DNA from: Auriscalpium vulgare
Taxonomy: Eukaryota; Basidiomycota; Agaricomycetes; Russulales; Auriscalpiaceae
Assembly: GCA_019915015.1 (NCBI GenBank)
Contig: JAHBBC010000006.1
Span: forward strand, 372,001 to 436,000
Direction of reading: 5' to 3'
Length of the DNA stretch: 64,000 nucleotides
This document shows, piece by piece, positions 59,665 to 64,000 of this stretch (the stretch's first letter is position 1; every line of letters begins with the position of its first letter). Made by a program: the position numbers and the translations under genes. The notes beneath the pieces were generated by a model. The model was not told the origin of the DNA. It searched no databases and was given only the letters and a program-made list of their open reading frames with translations.

Positions 59665-62141
59665 TCACCACGTCAACGCGTCATTCGGTACCTCCAAGTC
59701 CCGCGCCTTCGCTTCCTCCATCCTCACCCTCACGCCCTTCTGCACACGAAAACAAACCACTGCGGCGCCCGCCGGATCCCGCCATGTCCACCTCGCGCAC
59801 GGCCCAGTCGGCGCCGCAATGCTCGCGCGGCGCGTAGGGTTTGCATCGTGGACGCGAAACATGCGCTCCTGGTTTATTGTCGGGCCGATAAATAGGTGAG
59901 CATGGTCATCAGCATGGCCCCACCTCCACATACCCACGACACGTCCGTGTAGTATTGCACCGGGCCGAACCCGAAGTGCGCCCCGTCCTTGGTGTCCACC
60001 CTACACACAGTAAGTCGTCAGTGTGGTACAGAGGAAAGAGTGGGAAAACGCACCCCATGAGCGAGTTGACGAGCACCGCGCCTGACGCGGGGTACATGTA
60101 GAAGCGGCCACGGCGTGTTCCCTCCTTGTAGCGCGCGCTGTTCAGCCGCAGGTAGCGCATTGTCCAGTTGTCAGGGCGCGAGAGGCGCGTGCCGCGCCGG
60201 AACGCGCGCGCGATGAGGCCGAGCGAGGTATACGGGGCGAGGGGCGAAGCCCCTTCGGCCAATGATGACTCTGAGGGGCATTCTTCCGCTGTTGATGATG
60301 AAAACCGGTGGTTGATTACAAGTAGCATGTGGTGCGTACCTTTGGCTGTAGAGGGGCACGGTCCAGCGGGCTGCGGTTCATCAGCACACGCGGGCCATGC
60401 AGGCGCGCCTTCCGCAATTTCATACAAGCTCTCTGAAAACCACGCCCCGCGCTCGGCACCAACAAGCAGGTCATTGCGCCGCTTGTCGTGCAGCGGAATA
60501 TTCGGAATCTGTATGCAATTTGACGCGACGTGCGGGTGGCGGTGGAGCAAGTCCTGCGCAGAGGCGGCTGGCGGCTGGCGTAGGCGCACCTGGACGAGCC
60601 ATGCGTGCGGCCAGTGAGGCTGCGAAGTGATGGAGTTGAATGGGTGGACGTACACTCATCATGTGCTGGACGGTGTGTATTGGCGCCTCGCCGCAGCAGC
60701 GGTTTTGCAGCGTTACGAGGTACGCGATGAGTGCGTCCTGGCGCGTCACCCTCTCCGCCGCCAGATCCTCTGCGCCGACCGCCCGTTTGCTCTCATCCTC
60801 CCTCGTGCGCTCCCACAGCGCGTCCAATTCCCACTTCTCAAAGCGCATGGCGACAACCTCTGTCTTGGCAAACTCCTCCACAAAGAGCCTGGCGACCACT
60901 TCGACGGGGTGCGAGCGCAGGACGTGGGGCGACGTGCCGCGCACGAGTGAGTCGTGCATGGGGCCGAGCGGATCATCCGGCAGAGGAGGAAAGGAGTGGG
61001 TGTGGAACACCGGTGGGGGAGGCAAGACCCAGAGATCTGACGGTGGGGAGAGATTAGTAATTTGCGGCTGAAAGACAAGAGAAGGCGCACCCGGATTGAT
61101 GGTGCCGAACGTTGGCTGTGGAGGATCGCCGCGGGTGCTCTCATGCGTCGCGCCGATGTACTCAGCAGAGAGTGTGTGCATGAAGCGGCCGGTGGTCGCC
61201 TGGTCCCCTTTGCGCGAACAAACGTCAACGCTGAAAACACGTCGTATTGAGTGACTCGCACCTAGCACATGGTGCCATGAGAGACCAACAACTGTCCGTC
61301 CGTCGCCCATGTGCGTCAGCACGAAGCTGCACAGATACGCATCGCTTGCGCCGGTCATAGCGGCCGCCAAGTCGACCTTATCGACATAGAGCTCGACATG
61401 CGGGGTCGGCTGGACAACATGAGCAGCCGAAGGTGCGTCGTCAGAGCGCGCCAGGCAATCTGCTGAATGGAGATGGGGCAGGACATGGTGGGATGGCGAC
61501 GACGCGACGTGTACAGGGACGGGGGCATTACAGAGGTCGATCTATTCACGTGACGCACCATGCCAAAAGTCGAGCATTGAGCAACACGTCGAGCGGTCAG
61601 AGACGTTGAGCGCAGTTCACATTATAAAAAGGAATAAGCCCACGAATGATGTAATGTGCAGTTGTCGGCGAGGCGCGGGAGGCAAGTATGTAGGCGCAAC
61701 GACAACGTTGAGATGTTGAGATGGTATGAAATGAGAAAATAGCCCTTTTGATGTATTGCAGACCAAGAGTGAAGTCAACGCACATGCCAGTCGTCGCCTT
61801 TCCTTCCGAGGCGGCCAGCAGCGGTGGGAAAACGCCGGAGTGTGCGAGAGAGGGCGGCGCAGAATCGTGCCGGGTTCACCGTGCCGTCGACGACATACAG
61901 TGAAGAGATCTAAACATGTGAGAAGACCAGTCTTATGTTCAAGTGGAGGTATGACATGCTGGGTGATGGTACGCACGGCAAACTGCATGATTAAATTATT
62001 TCCATCGACGAGCTCGAATGTTTCCGGGCGGTCGACGTCCAGCGCTGTTGGCGCCTCCAGCTGGACCAAGACTGTCTCGTGCCGAACAGGAGTGAGGGTC
62101 TTCTGCTCACCGTGAGCGAAGTTGTTGTCAACGGTCATCAT
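59665..62141 (-). CDS. BAHD/trichothecene-type acyl-CoA O-acyltransferase
   Basis: Nine exons: 62141-61977, 61909-61784, 61541-61262, 61207-61091, 61036-60654, 60589-60340, 60288-60054, 60000-59934, 59868-59665; 608 residues, in frame. It starts MMTVDNNFAHGEQ. SSLYVVDGTVNPARFCAALS and LRRFPTAAGRLGRKGDDW are the usual N-terminal signature. The catalytic HxxxD motif is HHVLGD (~186-191), spanning an intron. The structural DFGWG-type motif appears as HFGFG (~527-531) in KDGAHFGFGPVQYY. The fold uses CoA thioesters to acylate an alcohol or amine of a metabolite in the cytosol. Intron 2 is 242 nt, long for this genome, so an unseen small exon is possible. It lies between two DUF7704 genes and near a P450, as in small biosynthetic clusters. 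Confidence 0.8.
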
Positions 62142-62462
62142 GTTTCTTGTATTCGAATGGCTGAAAATGTAATATCGACACCTTTCACCTTCGTACTTTC
62201 TCGAGTCTCGGCTGTCATCAACGACGTCATCGTCTCGTCACTTTTTGTACGGAAGCCCCCTTTTTCGCACGGATATGGGCCAAAACCAGATCGCCTTGCC
62301 TAAAGAAAGAGGGTAGTACGTTCTAGTCTCCGTACGTAGCTGACTTTGACAGATGATAGTCGATTTGTCTTATAAAGTACTTTCAGTGACAGACTATGAA
62401 CCGTTCCACGTTCAGCCCTGGTAAATCCCTCCTTCTACACTCCGTGGTAAGTCGGGGACAAC

Positions 62463-63483
62463 CTCGACGCAGCACGACAGCGACAGAGTACGACACATTT
62501 TCAAGCCAACTCTAGGACGCTCACATGTCGGACTTTCCTGCGCTCCCTGGCTTATACCAAGCTCTGTTCCTCTACATCGAGCCCGGTGAGTGAGTTTACG
62601 ACGCGATCCAAGGGCATCCTTTCGCCGATGCAGTTAAAACTCAGCATCGACCATCCTCCTCTTCTTCATGATTTGGCTTGTTCCCGGAGCCGCCTGGTTT
62701 CACCATGAGCTGATCCCCGACGGGACACCAGCGCCTGCTGCGCTTGACGACCGGACGACGATGGTCATCTGGCAACTCGGCAATTGTTCGTGCTATTTCT
62801 CTGTCTTTCGCATGAGAAGTCGGGTTGACCCTGTTGCAGGCTGTCTCTTGTTTGCAATGCTCTCAAGTTTTGTTTTTCGGGCCGTGCGCGATGCACTGCC
62901 TGAGAACCCGGCGGCCCAGGAGAGGATTCTCGGGGCCCACTTGTTCTGCATGACTATTGCAGATGTACGTTCAAGTTCTTGTTCGTCTCACTGGAGACCG
63001 AGTTAACTTCTTATGATTATTTAGGCAACTCAGTGGGTCTTATCCTCTTGGCTCGCATGCGGAACACCGTATTTGGTTGGCTAATCAATCTTCCTTCAGC
63101 ATCGGCGCGACACTCGCCGGTCTACCAGAATATGTCAGGTACACTCCCCAATCATGGAACGCAATGGCCCACGGAAACATCAGCTACGTTATCGTCCTCC
63201 TGTTGGTCCGGTGAGTATCAACTCGCGAGCAAGTTTGGCGTATATTCTCATCAGGCTTAAAGGACTGCATGGTTCTTGGGTATTGGCCGTCAACGGTACT
63301 ACTTCGGCCAACCGTCGCCGAAGAAGTCTGTCAAGATTTCCTAGACAGAGATGACGGAAACGGTGAATCCGCTTCTCGGCGTTAGGTCATTATCCATGAG
63401 AATAGTCAAGGTTGTGAGCACAGAGATTGAGATACTTACAATACACGCAGCTACTGCCTCGTAACGACATTCACCCACAGCGG
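62463..63483 (+). repeat. Right copy of the ~1-kb segmental duplication
   Basis: Direct repeat of 58447-59453. Its right edge lies inside the intact P450 last exon (stop 63451-63453), so this copy is probably the older one. Confidence 0.88.
62525..63344 (+). CDS. DUF7704 membrane protein, copy 2
   Basis: Exons 62525..62585, 62645..62785, 62840..62964, 63025..63032 (8 nt), 63100..63210, 63263..63344; 175 residues, the same length and intron positions as copy 1. About 20 substitutions are seen, e.g. LFFMIWLVP for PFFMVWLVP, HLFCMTIAD for SLLAMAIAD, and NAMAHGNISYVIV for NATTHGNISFVVV. No stop or splice-site loss is seen, so both copies look functional. It ends in FGQPSPKKSVKIS. Convergent with the P450 gene: 106 bases between stops. 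Confidence 0.82.
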
Positions 63484-64000
63484 ACCTTTGCGGGTTACAA
63501 AAAAGTCCTGTAGTGCATTCGCCCAGCCCTTGATGTCCCGTTGCTCGCTCTTGCGCACATCGAACTTCAGCAGCACCCAGCACGTCAGCATGCGCATCTC
63601 GAGCAATGCGAGGTTCTTTCCGGCGCAGTTGGCCGGCCCATATGCGAAGGGTATGAATGCGGCCGCATTGTGCTTGGGGAGTCCAAGCGTCTTCTCCTGA
63701 TCGGAGAGCCAGCGCTGCGGGAGGAAGAGATCGGGTTGGGAGAAGTTGCGAGGGTCGCGCTGAACGCTGTAGGTGTGGATGAAGACTTGTGTTTGGTCGG
63801 GGACGACACTTTGGGGCGATGAAATCAGAGATGCAATTCATATACCAGGCAGAATTGGTCGTACTGCTCTCCAAGTACTCTTGGCCCGGTTCCTGGAGGG
63901 ACCGAGCGCTGCGATCCGCTCGCAACAGGAGGATGTAGTCGCAAAGCCTCGTTACTGTTTTTGACCGGTAAGTCAACACAAGTCGTCGTCTGGACTGTAA
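63451..64000 (-). CDS. Cytochrome P450, C-terminal part (5'-partial)
   Basis: Exons 63954-63865 and 63808-63451 are visible; upstream sequence is intron and the gene continues beyond the right edge. The first piece reads NEALRLHPPVASGSQRSVPP, the ExxR-helix follow-on and its conserved proline region. The second reads VVPDQTQVFIHTYSVQRDPR, FLPQRWLS, then the heme loop FIPFAYGPANCAGKNLA with the Cys thiolate ligand in FxxGxxxCxG. It ends GPLWVNVVTRQ. Microsomal monooxygenase; substrate unknown. Next to an acyltransferase it may act in the same pathway (inference). Confidence 0.85.

Noticed and set aside
59905..60655. Single 248-codon minus-strand ORF as a separate gene
   Set aside because: It reads through two introns of the acyltransferase; the spliced model keeps the family frame and ends at 59665.

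Overview
This window looks like nuclear DNA of a filamentous basidiomycete, most likely an agaricomycete (mushroom). Its genes are GC-rich and cut by many 50-60 nt introns with GT(G/A)(C/A)GT donors and (C/T)AG acceptors. Genes are packed head to head or tail to tail. The protein families (SAC/5-phosphatase, neurofibromin-type RasGAP, DUF7704, TPR-CHAT) fit that group. No prokaryotic operon, CRISPR array, rRNA or tRNA was seen. Gene models were built by hand from splice signals and reading-frame continuity. Protein names rest on recognised motifs, not on database searches.

Layout. 1-0.95 kb: 5' part of a zinc-binding, Lys-rich protein (-). 1-4.2 kb: a boneyard with a broken BOI/PH-domain relic. 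4.2-9.2 kb: an AT-rich island with one intronless TPR-CHAT gene (-). 9-10.6 kb: nothing recognised. 10.6-20.5 kb: AIR-type zinc-knuckle protein (-), synaptojanin-like phosphatase (+) and a coiled-coil protein (-). 20.9-30.9 kb: neurofibromin/IRA RasGAP (-). 31.8-32.3 kb: a possible small gene. 32.7-35.7 kb: three-RRM RNA-binding protein (+). 36.2-42.2 kb: RNA polymerase I largest subunit (-). 42.6-43.8 kb: CAF16-like ABC ATPase (+). 45.1-45.4 kb: a tiny single-dsRBM protein (+). 45.8-48.0 kb: secreted FAD-linked oxidase (-). 49.9-50.8 kb: disordered KEN-box protein (+). 51-54.2 kb: a second boneyard with WD40 relics. 54.6-58.2 kb: divergent pair FAL1/eIF4A3 (-) and SF3A3/PRP9 (+). 58.4-64 kb: an acyltransferase gene (-) between two copies of a DUF7704 membrane-protein gene (+), with the 3' end of a P450 gene (-) at the edge.

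How the genes relate. Much of the window is conserved housekeeping: RNA surveillance (AIR), phosphoinositide turnover, Ras control, rRNA transcription, mRNA control and splicing. Two accessory areas stand out. The TPR-CHAT island is intronless and differs in base composition from everything around it. The right end looks like a small metabolic neighbourhood (acyltransferase, DUF7704 x2, P450) shaped by a segmental duplication whose edge lies inside the P450 gene.

The most unusual structural theme is micro-exons of 7-21 nt, found in RPA1, the synaptojanin-like gene, both DUF7704 copies, the FAD oxidase and the dsRBM gene. They are invisible to simple ORF calling. In RPA1 three consecutive micro-exons carry the catalytic NADFDGD motif.
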